Source: Fusarium oxysporum f. sp. lycopersici 4287
Lineage: Eukaryota > Ascomycota > Sordariomycetes > Hypocreales > Nectriaceae
DNA: 64,000 nt
NCBI RefSeq assembly: GCF_000149955.1
Contig: NC_030989.1
Location: 911,356-975,355, forward strand
Direction of reading: 5' to 3'
Both the position numbers and the translations under genes were made by a program. Below are positions 39,309 to 51,599 of this stretch, piece by piece. The notes below the pieces were generated by a model. The model saw only the letters and a list, made by a program, of their open reading frames with translations. It was not told the origin of the DNA and did not search any database. Within the stretch, counting starts at the first letter, position 1. The number at the start of each line of letters is the position of its first letter.

Positions 39309-41591
39309 ATGGCATCGCAATCGAAGCTCGCCTTGCCAGGCGATCGCACCCTCCGGGGTATCATCTCGCAACTCACAACCCTCTACGTTTCCAATCGCAC
39401 ACGTATCTCACGCGCTGTATGGATAACACTGTTCGCTGCCCTCGCTAATCGAATTCGCCTTGCCATCTCCGAGCAAAAGGCAGCCTCCGCCCGTGAAGCT
39501 GCCCAGCGCGCAGCCCGTCGTGGTACCACATCCAGTGGAAGCGAGGAAACACCCCGAAAGAAAGTCGAGCTGAATCGCGAGTTCTTTCGGTCATTGCTTC
39601 GGCTACTCAAGATTGTTGTTCCAGGATGGCGCAGCAAAGAGTCGAGGTTACTGATGAGCCACAGCTTCTTCTTGGTTCTCAGGACTTTAATTAGTCTACG
39701 CGTCGCCGAGATGGATGGTGCTATTGTAAAGGCTCTCGTGAAAGGAAACGGAAAGGAATTCTTGAAGCGCATAGTATGGTGGATGCTCATCGCGGTCCCT
39801 GCGACCTTTACCAACTCCATGGTAAGTCTGATTATTCCCAGATATTCGTTACTTGCTCACGACTACTTTAGCTATCGTATCACCAAGCTGAACTGTCGCT
39901 TAAATACCGATCACGGCTTACGCAGCATATACATGACAAATACTTATCCAATCTAACTTTTTACGGTATCTCGGCTTTGGATGACAGAATAAAGAATCCA
40001 GATCAACTGATTGCGGTCGATGTATCAAAGTTCTCCAATAGTCTGGCTGAATTATACAGTAATTTAGCCAAACCTCTACTCGATATGGTATGTTGAAGCG
40101 TTTGCACTTAATAACAACGTCGCTGACCACATTCAGACAATATATACCTGGTCTTTGTCGAAGAGCGTTGGCGGTGAAGGCGTTGTCTTCATGTCACTCC
40201 TTGTCCAATTATCAGCCAACGTGATGAGAGCACTAACTCCGCCGTTTGGGAAATATGTTGCAGACGAAGCAAGGTTGGAGGGCGAATTCCGCTTCCAGCA
40301 CTCGCGCCTTATCGATTATAGCGAAGAAGTCGCTTTATACGGCGGCCACAACGCTGAAAAGGACACGTTAGACAAGGGCTACTTTACTCTTATCAAGCAC
40401 GTCAACTACATCCTCCGTCGACGCTTTTACCACGGATTCATGGAGGATTTTGTTATTAAATATTTTTGGGGCGCACTTGGTCTGATGCTCTGCAGTGTTC
40501 CCGTCTTCGTCAAGATGCCTGGCCATATCGCGATGAACATGGGCGATCGAACAGAAGCCTTTGTCACCAACAGACGGATGCTTCTCTCTGCATCCGACGC
40601 ATTTGGCCGTATCATGTTTTCATACAGAGAGGTTATGGAACTGGCGGGCTACACATCTCGTGTTGCTACTCTACTGGATGTGATGGATGATGTCCAGGCT
40701 GGTCACTTCGAGAAGAAGCTCGTGTCCTCTTCGGGCGTCGAAGGTAACGAGGCTGTTCTCAAGGGGCGTGGAACTGTCCACGAGAGTAACGACATCACCT
40801 TTATTGATGTGTAAGTTAGAGATCACTGTCCCCTGTTACCACGCTAACCCATTCGCTCAACTAGGCCCATTATCTCACCTAACGGTGACGTACTCATCAA
40901 AGCTTTGTCTTTCACTCTCAAACACGGAGACCACTTGCTTGTTGTTGGACCCAACGGCTGCGGCAAATCGTCTCTTTTCCGCATTCTCGGTGGTCTCTGG
41001 CCTGTTTATGGAGGCACAGTCTACAAGCCCCCCTTCCACGCCATTTTCTACATCCCCCAACGGCCTTACCTTTCCCGAGGCTCCCTTCGCCAACAAATAA
41101 TTTACCCGGATTCTCTTCGCCAGATGCGTGCTCGTGGTGTCACGGACGTAGACCTTCTCGAGTATCTCAAGATCCTTGGTCTTGAGCACCTACCCGAATT
41201 ATACGAGGAAGGTTGGGACGCTGAGGCTGAGTGGCGCGATGTTCTTTCTGGTGGTCTCCAGCAGCGTGTTGCCATGGCTCGGCTCTTCTACCATCGCCCT
41301 AAGTACGCTATCCTTGACGAGTGTACCAGCAGCGTTACCCTCGAGACAGAGAAGGCCATGTATGACACGGCAAAGGCTCTAGGCGTCACTCTCATGACTG
41401 TCAGTCACCGTCGAAGTTTGTGGAAGTATCACTCTCACATCCTTCAGTTCGATGGCCAGGGCAACTATGTTTTTACCAAGCTTGATGCCGATCGACGTCT
41501 CAAACTTGAGGATGAGAAGGAAGAGCTTGAGGTTCGGTTGCGCCAGGTCCCCGAATTGGAGCGCCGCATCGCCGAGTTGACGGCTGCTTAG
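39309..41591 (+). CDS. Peroxisomal ABCD-family half transporter (Pxa1/Pxa2 type)
   Basis: Half ABC transporter that with a partner imports fatty acyl-CoA into peroxisomes for beta-oxidation. Exons 39309-39821, 39872-40087, 40137-40810 and 40865-41591 give 709 aa. The membrane half has the ABCD-typical region [20 protein letters not shown] (EAA-like loop with N-P-D-Q) and [17 protein letters not shown]. The nucleotide-binding half has Walker [10 protein letters not shown] (residues 496-504), the signature LSGGLQQR from 595, Walker B YAILDE (D619, E620) and the switch histidine in [12 protein letters not shown]. The C-terminal coiled coil ([20 protein letters not shown]) is common in this family. 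Sequence alone does not settle whether this is the Pxa1 or the Pxa2 orthologue. No second half transporter lies in the window. Confidence 0.93.
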
Positions 41592-42268
41592 ACGGCACGA
41601 CCTATATTAAGTTTTTGGTGGAAATATTACCGAATACCCATGAATGAATATTTGCACAGATATAGCTGTATTTTCTCGAAGGTGCTTAGACATCGGCGTA
41701 AAGTGTTTTCTTGATGTGGTAGTATATTACAGGCAATAATTGAAACAGCTTCATCGCCAACCACTTGATGGTATCCTGCATGTTTGTGATATATTGAGAT
41801 ATACAGCCACTTGCCAAATCTCAGGATGGACAACCGAGCTGGCTTTGCGTTATACATAGTCGAGGCAACTCAAAGAACAGAGCTTTGTACACATCCCCGG
41901 GGGTGTCATGACTCTCAACCCATCCGCCAAACCTCTCATGTCAACCATCCTCTCAAAGCCTAGTCCAATATCTTACCCACTCCCCCGGTTGCGAGGATGA
42001 AACCGGCATGTCTCCTTATGCAGGCTGTTATCGCCTCTCATGATAGCCCGATGGTCGGCGCCGCAATCCCAGCAGAATTCATGCCCACATTTTGAACCTG
42101 CAATACACAAGAATCAGCACTGCATAGGTATTTTGCCTGTAGCCAGCCGAAAAGTTTGTGGCCTACCGTATAAACTAAGTAACTTGAGTAGTGCCCATGG
42201 ATCCTGTTGCATTTCTCAGCTACTTGGTGCAGACCCATTGGCACTACTCAATTTAATCAGTTTGAACG
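41592..42268. other. Convergent intergenic region
   Basis: 677 bp between the ABCD transporter stop and the RBR ligase stop. Nothing coding is seen. Confidence 0.6.
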
Positions 42269-44429
42269 CTAGAAAAAGCCAAGACACAAGTGTGTTCTGC
42301 TCCATGGCTTGCCGCAGGTCCAACAGAATTGGTAATTGCATTTCCGACCTGCTATGATTAGTGTCCATATAACGTGGCCAACGTGGAAGACCTATGTGAA
42401 CGCACGGTACCCATGATAGTGAAGCAGCATTATAACAAGACTTGCATGTGCGGAAAGATAAAAAATAGCAAAGGTGGCAAGGAACTTACACGTCATATGT
42501 GAACTAGAATGTTTGTTAGAACCGTGGTTGCCATCGTAGAACATGAAGATTTGATGCTTACCAGCCGGAATTCTTCTCGATAGCCCATCCGCATCCTCCA
42601 CATGGTTTTGTTGTGGCTCTCAATGTAGCAATGCTCTTCGCCTCTTCTATTTTTCTTCTGGCTGCAATTTGGCGCCTTTCTTCTGCTGCCTTCTGAGCCG
42701 ATGCTTTTTCGCGAAGAGCTCGTTGCCTCTCCTGTCTTTCTCGCTCTAGCTCTCGTTGCCTTTCCTGATTCTTCTGTCTCTCTCGTGCTCGTTCTCGTTG
42801 CCTCTCCTGATTCTTCTGTCTCTCTCGTACCCGTACTCGTTGCCTCTCCTGCTTCTCTCGCTCTAGCTCTCGTCGCCTCTCTTGATACTTCTGTCTCTCT
42901 CGTTCTCGTTCTCGTTGACTCTTCTGCCTCTCTCGCTCTCGCTCTCTCTGATCCTGCGCCTCTTGGCGCTTAATTTTAGCCCTTTCTTTGGCGACGAACC
43001 TGCGAGCGAGGTCCCGATCTGCCTCTTCTTGAGCTGCTTGAGCTGCTTGAGCCTTCGACCACCTCTCATTTTCAAGCTCCAAGTGGCCACGGAAATCCGG
43101 ATCTTCTTGAAGCCGATCATACTCCTCGCAAGATAAATCTTCATGCCAGTTGACTCCGTGGCGAAAACATGAGCGATGGCTGCATTTAATGCAAACGACG
43201 ATGGGTTGAGCAGACCCAGAGTCGTGGATCTGCCCAGAGCCGCAATCAGAGGTACACCAGAAGAAGTTCTCATCTTCTTCCACAGCAGCTCGGAGCGCCT
43301 GTCTTTCGTATCTATACGTTGTTAGTCATATTCCATCTGTTTGAGTACCGCATTCATACTTGGCAATTGTCTGTTCATCGGCAAAGCGCTGAATGTCGTT
43401 ATATTCTAGATTTTCTTGGCACTCGTCACATCTGATATCGGTCCAGCGTTTACTTTTCATGCCCACTTGGATCGATCGCTCCATGCAATCCAAACATATA
43501 GAAGGGGTGTGCGTGCATTTTGAAGTGACGAAATCTGGAAAAGAATCTGTAGCTTTGATGTCGCTACAGACAATACACTCTCGTCTGTCTATTGCCCTTG
43601 TTGTTGTAGCATCACTGTCTAGTGACTCGGGCAGATCAACGTACGGGCTAGCAGAGGACGAAGATGAAGATGAAGCGGCGGCGGCGGCGGCGGTGTTAAT
43701 TATAGGTCGTTCATGGGATGGAATTCTGTCGTGTCTGATATCGGAAATCTTAGTGTCTGTATTCTCAAGGTCGAAGTCTGCAAAGTTTAGGATAGACGCT
43801 GGGGTAGGATGATAGCCTTGTCGAGGCGACAAAGCAGAAGTAACCCCATGAGCGACAACTATATCGCGACGAGATTCTGCAGTAAAGTCAAAGTCGTCGA
43901 GAAAAGAAGGACTTTGATAGCGAAAAGGGGCTTGTGTTGAAGATGCAGGAGTTGTATCGTACGCTTGAGACTGAGCCGTGTTGCTTGATGATGAACCTTG
44001 AGATTTGCTCGTTGGATTTTGCACTGCAGTAGCACTCTCATCGTCTTCAAAACCACTCGTAATGGCTGAGTCCACTCGCCCATAGAAGATGCCATTTTGG
44101 GAGGCCATGTTGTTGGTGCGCGCAACTTTGGACTGTTGGCGAGGCGGTTGAATAGGAGGGCCTTGCTCAGGGTTGTGTCTTCGAGAGGGAGAAGAGCGAG
44201 AATTTGAGTATGGAGGATTCCTAGATCGATCAGGGGAAGGACGGGTACTTTTTGCAGCCACTCTATTCGTGGGCTGAGTCACAGCGGCAGTGCCAGCGCC
44301 AGTGCCAGTGCCATTTCTGGTTCTCGGGGCAGATGTCTGATTAGTCGAAGTTGAAGTTGAAGTCGCTGCCTTGACCTTCTTCTTTTTTGGTACCACCTTG
44401 TAGCCTTTGCTTCCCTTGAAGCATAGCAT
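42269..44429 (-). CDS. RBR-type E3 ubiquitin ligase with long charged repeat between IBR and RING2
   Basis: 637 aa in four exons: 44429-43360, 43311-42562, 42503-42490 (14 bases) and 42348-42269. The N-terminal 280 residues are disordered (Ser/Thr/Pro/Gln, with poly-Ala and poly-Ser). RING1 starts RRECIVCSDIKATD and includes KCTHTPSICLDC and RCDEC. IBR has C376/C380, C397/C400, C405, H413 and C418. A 160-residue insert of Arg/Glu/Gln repeats (QRERERERQ, QKNQERQRE) predicts a long charged helix. RING2 is rebuilt only by splicing: PCGGCGWAIEKNSG, then C607-SHMTC, then RKCNYQFCWTC. C607 is the expected transthiolation cysteine and its codon is split by the second intron. Start choice: the ATG at 44429 is the first in frame; upstream in-frame sequence has no ATG. 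Substrate unknown. Confidence 0.88.
42700..42960 (-). repeat. Arg-Glu-Arg-Gln coding repeat in the RBR gene
   Basis: Imperfect tandem units in the plus-strand form TCTCGTTGCCTCTCCTG / ATTCTTCTGTCTC, each coding for RERQ, QKNQ or QERQ-type blocks in the minus-strand protein. Edges are approximate. The purine-rich coding strand and in-frame unit size suggest expansion by slippage or unequal exchange. Confidence 0.75.
43675..43693 (-). repeat. (GCC)n tract encoding poly-Ala in the RBR gene
   Basis: Uninterrupted GCG/CGG trinucleotide run on the plus strand, read as Ala codons on the minus strand and followed by a Ser-rich run. Likely length-variable. Confidence 0.8.
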
Positions 44430-45218
44430 TTTGCAAAGGAAGCAGGTACCCGATCTCCCGTCCAAGAATAAGCTGAGGTTTCACAGCCCTGCCTAGGTTA
44501 GTAGGTAATGTTGAGTGGGCAAGGCAAGTATGATGTTTGATGATGGTTAACAAAATTTTTCATAGAAACAATTTCAAGGCAGTAGGAGACTAGATATACT
44601 CTGCTAATATTAAGTTCAAGAGGAGATATCTTAAGGCTACCATCAAAGAAAGCAAGAAAGAAAGCTAAACTGGTGTCTTTAAAGCCAGTTCTGCAGCTGG
44701 AGGCCATCTTTATCGTGTACCTGAGGTCCATTCCCTATATACAACATTGGCCCGAAAAGCCTGCAGGTGGCTAAAGCAGAAGGTAACCTGCTGGACTTAT
44801 TCGGAGGGCAATGGAAGCCATTCACAACCACGAATTCGACACATCGATCCTTAGACCCTTAGTTCCCGGCCCATGTGCGTGCCCGGTTAAGGTTATAACA
44901 TGGATCCCATGTGGCCCGCCCCACCTCCTCCAAGCCATCTTTGATCGATGCACACACCCCCTGGGGCGGTATAAGTACGATCAACTACCTAGGTAGGTAG
45001 GTACTGAGTAGGTACGGTAGATCACAAGCACAATGACGAGAACCGTGTTACCGACTGATAATAACTCTTCTTTAACTATGCAAACTAGACTAGAATGGTA
45101 GATTTTGTCCAGCAATCTGTGCCAAAGCCATCATAGTTCGTCCAAATTTGGACATCATTACCTTGCTTACCGCTTGAAACCTCCAGATACAAGAATCACC
45201 GTGAGCATGCATATGACT
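44430..45218. other. Intergenic region upstream of the RBR gene
   Basis: 789 bp between two minus-strand genes. It holds the RBR promoter and the 3' end of the Hsp70-like gene. A short AGGT repeat (three units) lies at 44991-45002. No gene seen. Confidence 0.55.
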
Positions 45219-47107
45219 CTAAACATATTCACATGTCACAGTACTAAAGCGCTGGTCTGTCAGAACAGTTAGTATAAAGCATGACAAAATTGCCTCAACG
45301 AAACTTACTTTGATAGATCAGAGTATAACTAGTGGATGCGGAGGTATATATAGCCTCGATCTTACAGTTCAGCTCGTAGTACCATTGGTCGTCGCAGCCC
45401 TTTCTGCGACGTAGCTGATTCTCCGGAATATGATTGACGTCCGCTTCAACGATTGAGAGCATCTTGGCATTGTCGTTGCGGGACAATGGAGCATCTCGAG
45501 ACAAATGGTCATTGTATATAGTCATCTTGACCTTTCGAATGCGTCCTTTACTGACAGGATTTGTCCATACAAATGCGGCGATATATGGGTCGTTTTCAGA
45601 CACCGTCGAGCCCTACTGTGATGTCAGTTTGGTCGGATTTGCTAAGTGAAATGGCGTCTGTCAACCTACTCTCGTAATGAACCACTCCATGACTCGGACT
45701 TTGTAGCAGCCGTCAAGACCGCACCAATATCTTTTGCTCTTGAGATTTCTGTGAGACTTTTCATCCCAACGGACACTCCATTCAGTGCCATAGTGTTTTC
45801 GGGCCTTGCGGTTTTCCACCTTGACCACGGCGCAGTCTGGGGAGGATTGAGCAAGTCCTTTGAGCACTGCTCCCTGTACAATGGCCTGCCATGCGTTGGG
45901 GGGCTGCATTATCCGCACAGAGCTATCTATAGCAGCCCTAAGTCGCTCCTTGAGGTAATTTGAGGACCCAAAACCGCCAACCAGAAGAATGGCTTGAACG
46001 GGCACGTTACTAGCTGTGATCTGATCCTTTACCAATCTGATGACCTCAAGCACCACAGGCTCGAATATTTTATTGACGTCCGATGCCTTCAAGGCGAAAC
46101 GACCACGACTGATGCCGAGCGACTTATTGTTTGCCAAACCTGCCACAGGGATGTTATAAGTCTCGTCAGGTTCAACGTTTAAAGCAAACTGGCGCTTGAC
46201 CTTGTTCTCAAACACATCCAGGGCCTCAGCCATGATCTCGTCATCGAAGCCCTCTTCCTTGCCGAGTTTGCTCTGAAGAAACTTTGAGAAGCGCATGTTG
46301 AGAAACGTGGAGCCGCAAAGTGCACCTGAACCAGGAGCCGCTTCCTGGACCTCCAGAATAGGCTTCGTGCTCAGGATTGTGTACGAGATCAGGTCGACGG
46401 TACCACCGCCTGCGTCGACCACAACTATGGTGTCTCCAGCGTCAAGGCCGTTCATGTCCAAGTCATGAAGGGCATATATGGCAGCTGCTTCGGGTTCGGA
46501 AACCAGATGGACATGGTGCTCGGACACGGAAATCATAGCTTGTTCGCATGCTTTCTTAGTCTTTTCCTTCGCTAAGTCGCTCCAAATGGCAGGTACAGTG
46601 ATTACAAATTGCAAAGGAGTGCTGTCGACAAGGCCACTGCCGAGCTTCTCACGTAGGGTGTACATTAGATGGTCAACGAGCTGCGAAATGAAGTCGGTAA
46701 CAAGTTCGTCGACGTTTCGGCCGCTTCGTGCACCCTCGGTGCTTGTATTGTAGCCAACAGCCTGTGTGGAAGGGTCTAAGTCCCTTCAAAGGTATGAGCC
46801 ATCCAGCTGCCAAAGTTTATGTAGGTTTGAACACTTACAGCTTGAACCAGTCAACAACTTCATGCTGAGGTGCATTCACAGGGACCGAGAAACCCCATTC
46901 GATTTTGTCTCCGTTATATCGAATTCTTGTAGGGACTTTATCGCTAGATTGTCCTTCCTTGTTGGCACTCGATACTGGCCATTGCGTGATACAAGTCCGT
47001 CGTGATGGGTTGCGATTCTCAGCCCAAGCGACACCAGAGTATGTGGTCCCGAAATCGACGCCAACGATGATCTTTCGATCGGCTGTTTGGGGCTTACCCA
47101 CTTCCAT
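45219..47107 (-). CDS. Hsp70-superfamily ATPase, HSPA12-like
   Basis: 574 aa in four exons: 47107-46839, 46783-45670, 45612-45309 and 45256-45219. The actin-type ATPase core is visible: phosphate-1 loop GVDFGTTYSGVAWAE (from residue 16), ITVPAIWSDLAKEKT, the helix VSEPEAAAIYAL, phosphate-2 loop VVVDAGGGTVDLISY, and adenosine loop ILLVGGFGSSNYLKERL. The C-terminal 150 residues do not look like a canonical Hsp70 substrate-binding domain and there is no EEVD tail. This resembles the divergent Hsp70/HSPA12 group that is expanded in filamentous fungi and whose roles are mostly unknown. The fourth exon (12 codons, YQNQRFSTVTCEYV across the junction) has a good branch site (ACTAAC). The acceptor of the first intron is GAAG. 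Confidence 0.88.
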
Positions 47108-48791
47108 CGAAAAGGCTTCTGCGGCGAGGGGGGTATGAAACGAAAAGAAATATGATGAGTTTCACGGCTCGGGGCAGCGATACGCCTCGACTGGTACCTG
47201 AGCCACAAGTGTGAAATGGATAGGGAAAAGAGGAGGGTGGGTGGTCTTTGGGTTAAGAAAAAAGTGTGGATGTTTCTCAAATGAAAGCATGGAAGAAAAA
47301 ATGCAATAGAGAGGAGCGCTTGTTCCTTAAGGTAGTAGGCAGAAGGTAAGGTGGCAGTGATACCGAGGCAGGCATAGATCGATCTGCTGCGCGGTGTCAC
47401 ACAGAATGCCAATGTAGTAGATCCTATGAGGAAGGTGATTTTCCTGTCTACTATGGTATATCGGAAAAGGTAGGTATCTTTTGTTCCTGAACGAGCATCT
47501 TTCCTGCCCTTGCTTACCTACCTACTGCGGTATACAAGTCTGCTTTCTTGCTGCTGGCTTTCGATTTCATATCTGGCAGTATCTTTAAGGATCTTACACT
47601 CCGGCGTCTCAGTCATCGCGGTTTGCCGTCTAAACCAATTCCTACGGCAGGATCTTGGGTCACAATGTATACTTTATTTAGTAATGAGAAGCAGTTGTTC
47701 GCATGCTGAATGAGTGGGCTGTTAAATTTGTCAAGGCTGTACTTGAACCATCCTCATGATGAACAACTGGCCATAAACTCAGCTTCGGTAGTCTACCAAA
47801 AGTACAATATGCTTAGAACGCTACGTTGACCTGAATGATGCTGGACACTAAGAGGCAGATGTGCATGGACGTGAATACAGAGCAGCCACTAAAGCATTAG
47901 TTCCATCAGATGCAGATGCGGCTGAGTGTGAATCCGTTTGGTGTGCCACACTTAGCAGGGGTGCAACAGGGGTTTCGCTGATCACTCTGTGGGGGTTGGT
48001 TTAAAGCTTCTGTACTCCGTACCTCACTCCACTTCCAATACGAACAACTCAGACCATGCCCGTTTGGCGATACGATGCAGAATTCCATGCGACTCGAAAT
48101 AGCATAAGATCGAATCCGATAATCTTACTACTCCTGACCGTGTTTACTATATGAAAGCTTAAGATGCCGACTGACATCTGCCAGTGACGAGCATCGACAT
48201 CATACCAACTGTCTCGCTTTGGATCCATAAGTGCTTGAAGACATCACCAAAGATATATAATGTAATGAGGGGAGAGCGTCGTTTTCATGAAACTCCAGGC
48301 AACTAACTGTACTAAGGTTTTTCATTTAGAAACAAGGGAGGTGAACACAGGTTGTGAAACAGTTGAGCAATAATCCAAAGCCAGTTAGATTAGATGCGGA
48401 CACCCCCCGATTAACCGTGCCCGAAGACCGTTTGTGGCTACTAACATCCATCGTAGAGGTCTGGCTTGTGTTGTATCTACTGGAGTCAAGCAGACTTCGT
48501 GCAAGCACCCGAAAACTGAAGCACCTCGCCTTTCCACACTTCCTCGCTTGTTCATTGCTACACTGCATTCCCGCACGTTTGCTTGCCGTAATAAGGTAGT
48601 ACGCGTCCAGCAGCCGCCCCTCAATTGGGTTTGTTCATGGCCTTTGTTCTACTTATTTCTTACATCCATGGATCCTTGCATCCTTAGTAGCTAGACTTCT
48701 ACAATTCTTCTGATAAGAAATTTACAATTCAACACAGCATCTTATCTTTACCATCTTACCAACGCCCGACTCTGAGCTTGACTCTCCCCTT
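47108..48791. other. Intergenic region, 1.7 kb
   Basis: Promoter of the Hsp70-like gene at the left. The remainder up to the broken gene shows no supportable feature on either strand. Confidence 0.55.
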
Positions 48792-50560
48792 TTGGTGCCT
48801 ACAACCGAGTTCATTGAAACGAGCAGGCTCAAAACAAGCACCGAAGAAGGAAATGATTGCGTGCCTCCGGTCAATCCAGGCTCTGAAAGTTCCACTCCGC
48901 AAAACCACAGCCAGAGAGAACGGCGACGCATGCCACTTTCACCAGAGAAGGAACTTCGAAACATGTCATCTGGAATCATGCCCGGCAGCTGGGACGCTGA
49001 AAGCCCTAGCACAACCAAGACTCATGAGTACTATGAGCGAGATATTGGAACTCGAAAGGGCACATCTCAACATCCTCTAAAGGAATTCCATCACTCTAGA
49101 GAAATCTTCAATTTCCTCAGCAGTCCTGGCGAGGCTCAGCCGCAGTCGCTGAGAAAAGCTGAACCATCGCTCACGACTGAGGAGGTTGGCTCATTTGGTT
49201 CACTGGTTGATTCAAAAACCGACAGTTTCACTCATCACACTAACATCGCTTAAGAGGAAAACCTTCAACTTCATCATCATCTTGTCGAGGATCTCCTGCA
49301 AAGGCTATCCGAACTCAATGGGAACAAACAGATTGCTGATGAAAAGGCAGACAGGCTTACGAAGAAAGTCATGAGCATGGAGCATAGATTGAGCTCCCAT
49401 ATGATCCTGGCGAGCAAGGCTAAAGAGCTGGCCGAGGAGAACCGTGTACTCAGAGAACAACTCAACGATGCGCAGTCCCACATATTCAGTCTCCAGCCCT
49501 ACCGCAAGGATCTGACACCCGAAGAGGTTGGGCAGGTACGAGATCCGTTTTCCAATAACTACACACCTTTGTGTACAATTGCTAATGTTAACTTAGGATT
49601 ACGATGCTCTGGTTGAACAAATTCAAGACTGGGTCCAGAAGCTCGTGAACCCCTGGCTAGAGGACTGTGACGATGATGCTCATGCTTTCTTGACCCACGC
49701 GAAGAGGCACAAAGCCGATGCCAACAGATTCAAGAGTGTTCTAAAAAAAGAAAAAAGAAAAATACCCGGATCTTATGAATGGTCTGAATTTCCCAGAGAC
49801 TGACGAGGACACCGTTACATCCGTGATAATAAGATATCTTCATGCTAGGGTCTTTCAGTCTGTTCTCTACGATGCCATAACACGCAGCGTACAGACTATC
49901 AGTTTTGTCGAAAACCACATGTGAGCCTCAGTTGAGCCCAAGAGAGGTATGTACAAACAGGCATGGAGATATGTGTGCGTAAAATTCGAGACCGTTAACA
50001 CGAGCAATGGTGCAGACCATTTCACCGTGAGAACATGGACTGCTGAAGCATACAACACCCTTCTCAGTTGTCCCCGGTTTAAACCAGTTCGCCAAAGACA
50101 AGCTAAGGAGATGGCCGTACAGCTTTCCGACATCCTCGGGATTTTCCCCCAGGAGGAGAATCTTCACAGTTGCTACCAAGACCTTACCGGCCTTGTTGTG
50201 TATGCCGCCATCAGATTATACGAAAAATTGCAAATCTCAACCAACCACTTCTATCTGGACATAAATTCCTTTCTTACCAGTGTTAGTTGAGAACTCCATC
50301 CAACGCCCAGGTTCATTGACTCATTCATGAGGCTTGACTGCAAGAAGGTACTGCAGAATAGGAAGGGATTCAACCTGCAGAAACTTGACCCTCCACCTTC
50401 CGAAGAAGACTTGTACCACAAACTGCACAGTGTGTGCACCGTAGTACCAGCTTTTTATATGAGACAGGTCGGACAAGGAGATGCCCTCAGGAGTCCTATC
50501 GTCGTTAGGAAGCAACAGATCTTGGTAGCTTGGGGTTAGGAGGAGCAGCGACGAGCTTGC
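48792..50560 (+). pseudogene. Broken coiled-coil protein gene of unknown function
   Basis: A coding trace runs through this region but is interrupted repeatedly. Segment 1 (48792-49250) ends at TAA 49251-49253, yet the same frame continues with a leucine-rich coiled coil (HHHLVEDLLQRLSELNG, KAKELAEENRVLREQL). An intron at 49537-49598 (GTACGA...AACTTAG) joins it to YDALVEQIQDWVQKLVNPW. The frame then slips in the A-rich tract 49741-49764, resuming as NFPETDEDTVTSVIIRYL. Stops follow at 49921-49923 (TGA), 50288-50290 (TGA) and 50537-50539 (TAG), each with coding-like sequence in the same frame beyond it, e.g. TVRTWTAEAYNTLLSCPRF, KLQISTNHFYLDIN and VVRKQQILVAWG. I do not recognise the family by function, though the layout suggests a filamentous-ascomycete protein with an N-terminal coiled coil. 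Boundaries are approximate. Confidence 0.82.
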
Positions 50561-51599
50561 CAAGACGATGGGTATTGAACACTTACTTCGCATTTGTTTG
50601 CGTCGAAGTCCTCAGAAGAAGGTTAACTATCTTTCTTCGAATGAGAGGTGATGCTTGATGGTTTAGGAATGACAGCACACCGTGGGACTAACCCATGACT
50701 GTTTACTTCATGGCAAGGGGCAAGAGATGTCCTGGGAAACATAGGAAGGTGACAGCTACAGGCCGGGAAACTTAACGTCGTCTATTTGCAGACAAACTGG
50801 GCTCCATAACAGGATTGGTGTGAGCAACTGATATGTGTGTCCTAGTATTTAACAAAGAAACCAATACGACATTGATTGTTGTGCCTCGCACGAGTCCTTG
50901 CCATAAAGATATCATTCTATCAAGATAAACTTTCTATACATAAGCCCAAGTCAGGGGCCCAGGCTGTTCACACAAGACACAGTAGAATGAATTATCAAGT
51001 CTCGATGCCGCACAGGCTCTAGACGTAAATTGTACAAGTGTGCTGCAAGCACACACACACAGCTCCCTATGGCCTGCCATAACTAGGCATAAATAATATC
51101 CTAGGTATCCATAACACCAAGCTTACATGACGGAAATAGTCTGCGAAAAAAGTTAAGAAACAAATGAATGCGAAGAGGTCTTTTGGTGGCGAAGCAGGCA
51201 ACATCAGTGAGGGAAAACAAGCCAGAAGAAAACAAAATATAAAAAAGAAAAGAGCACGTCTCGGCTTGTCGTCAGGAGAGCAGCGAGGTATCAGCACATT
51301 GTATATCCATCCTTTCTCCCTAGTTCACGCGTCGTCTCCGTCCTCAAGGTGATCCAACCTTGGGTGCTCTAGTTGTGATTACACATCTTCTTTCCCTCTA
51401 ACCCCCTTTTCGGGTAGAACAACATTCATAAAAGAATCAGAAATACAAAGGAAGGGTATAAGAGGAACCTGTATAGGTCGGTCCGTTCATGTTTCCACCG
51501 TCTCATATCGGTGTTCGGAGAGTCTTCGTCCTCTCAGTGCCGGGACGCCTTATTGTCGAACCCTACGTTGTAGCGGCCAAAATAAGCCCGGAAGTAGTC
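50561..51599. other. Intergenic region
   Basis: About 1 kb between the broken gene and the DOCK stop. It includes a short CA repeat near 51052-51061. No gene seen; the right part is DOCK 3' region. Confidence 0.55.

Noticed and set aside
42392..42601. RBR gene ending without a complete RING2
   Set aside because: A 14-base exon plus exon 42348-42269 supply the missing zinc ligands in frame, so the gene is not truncated.
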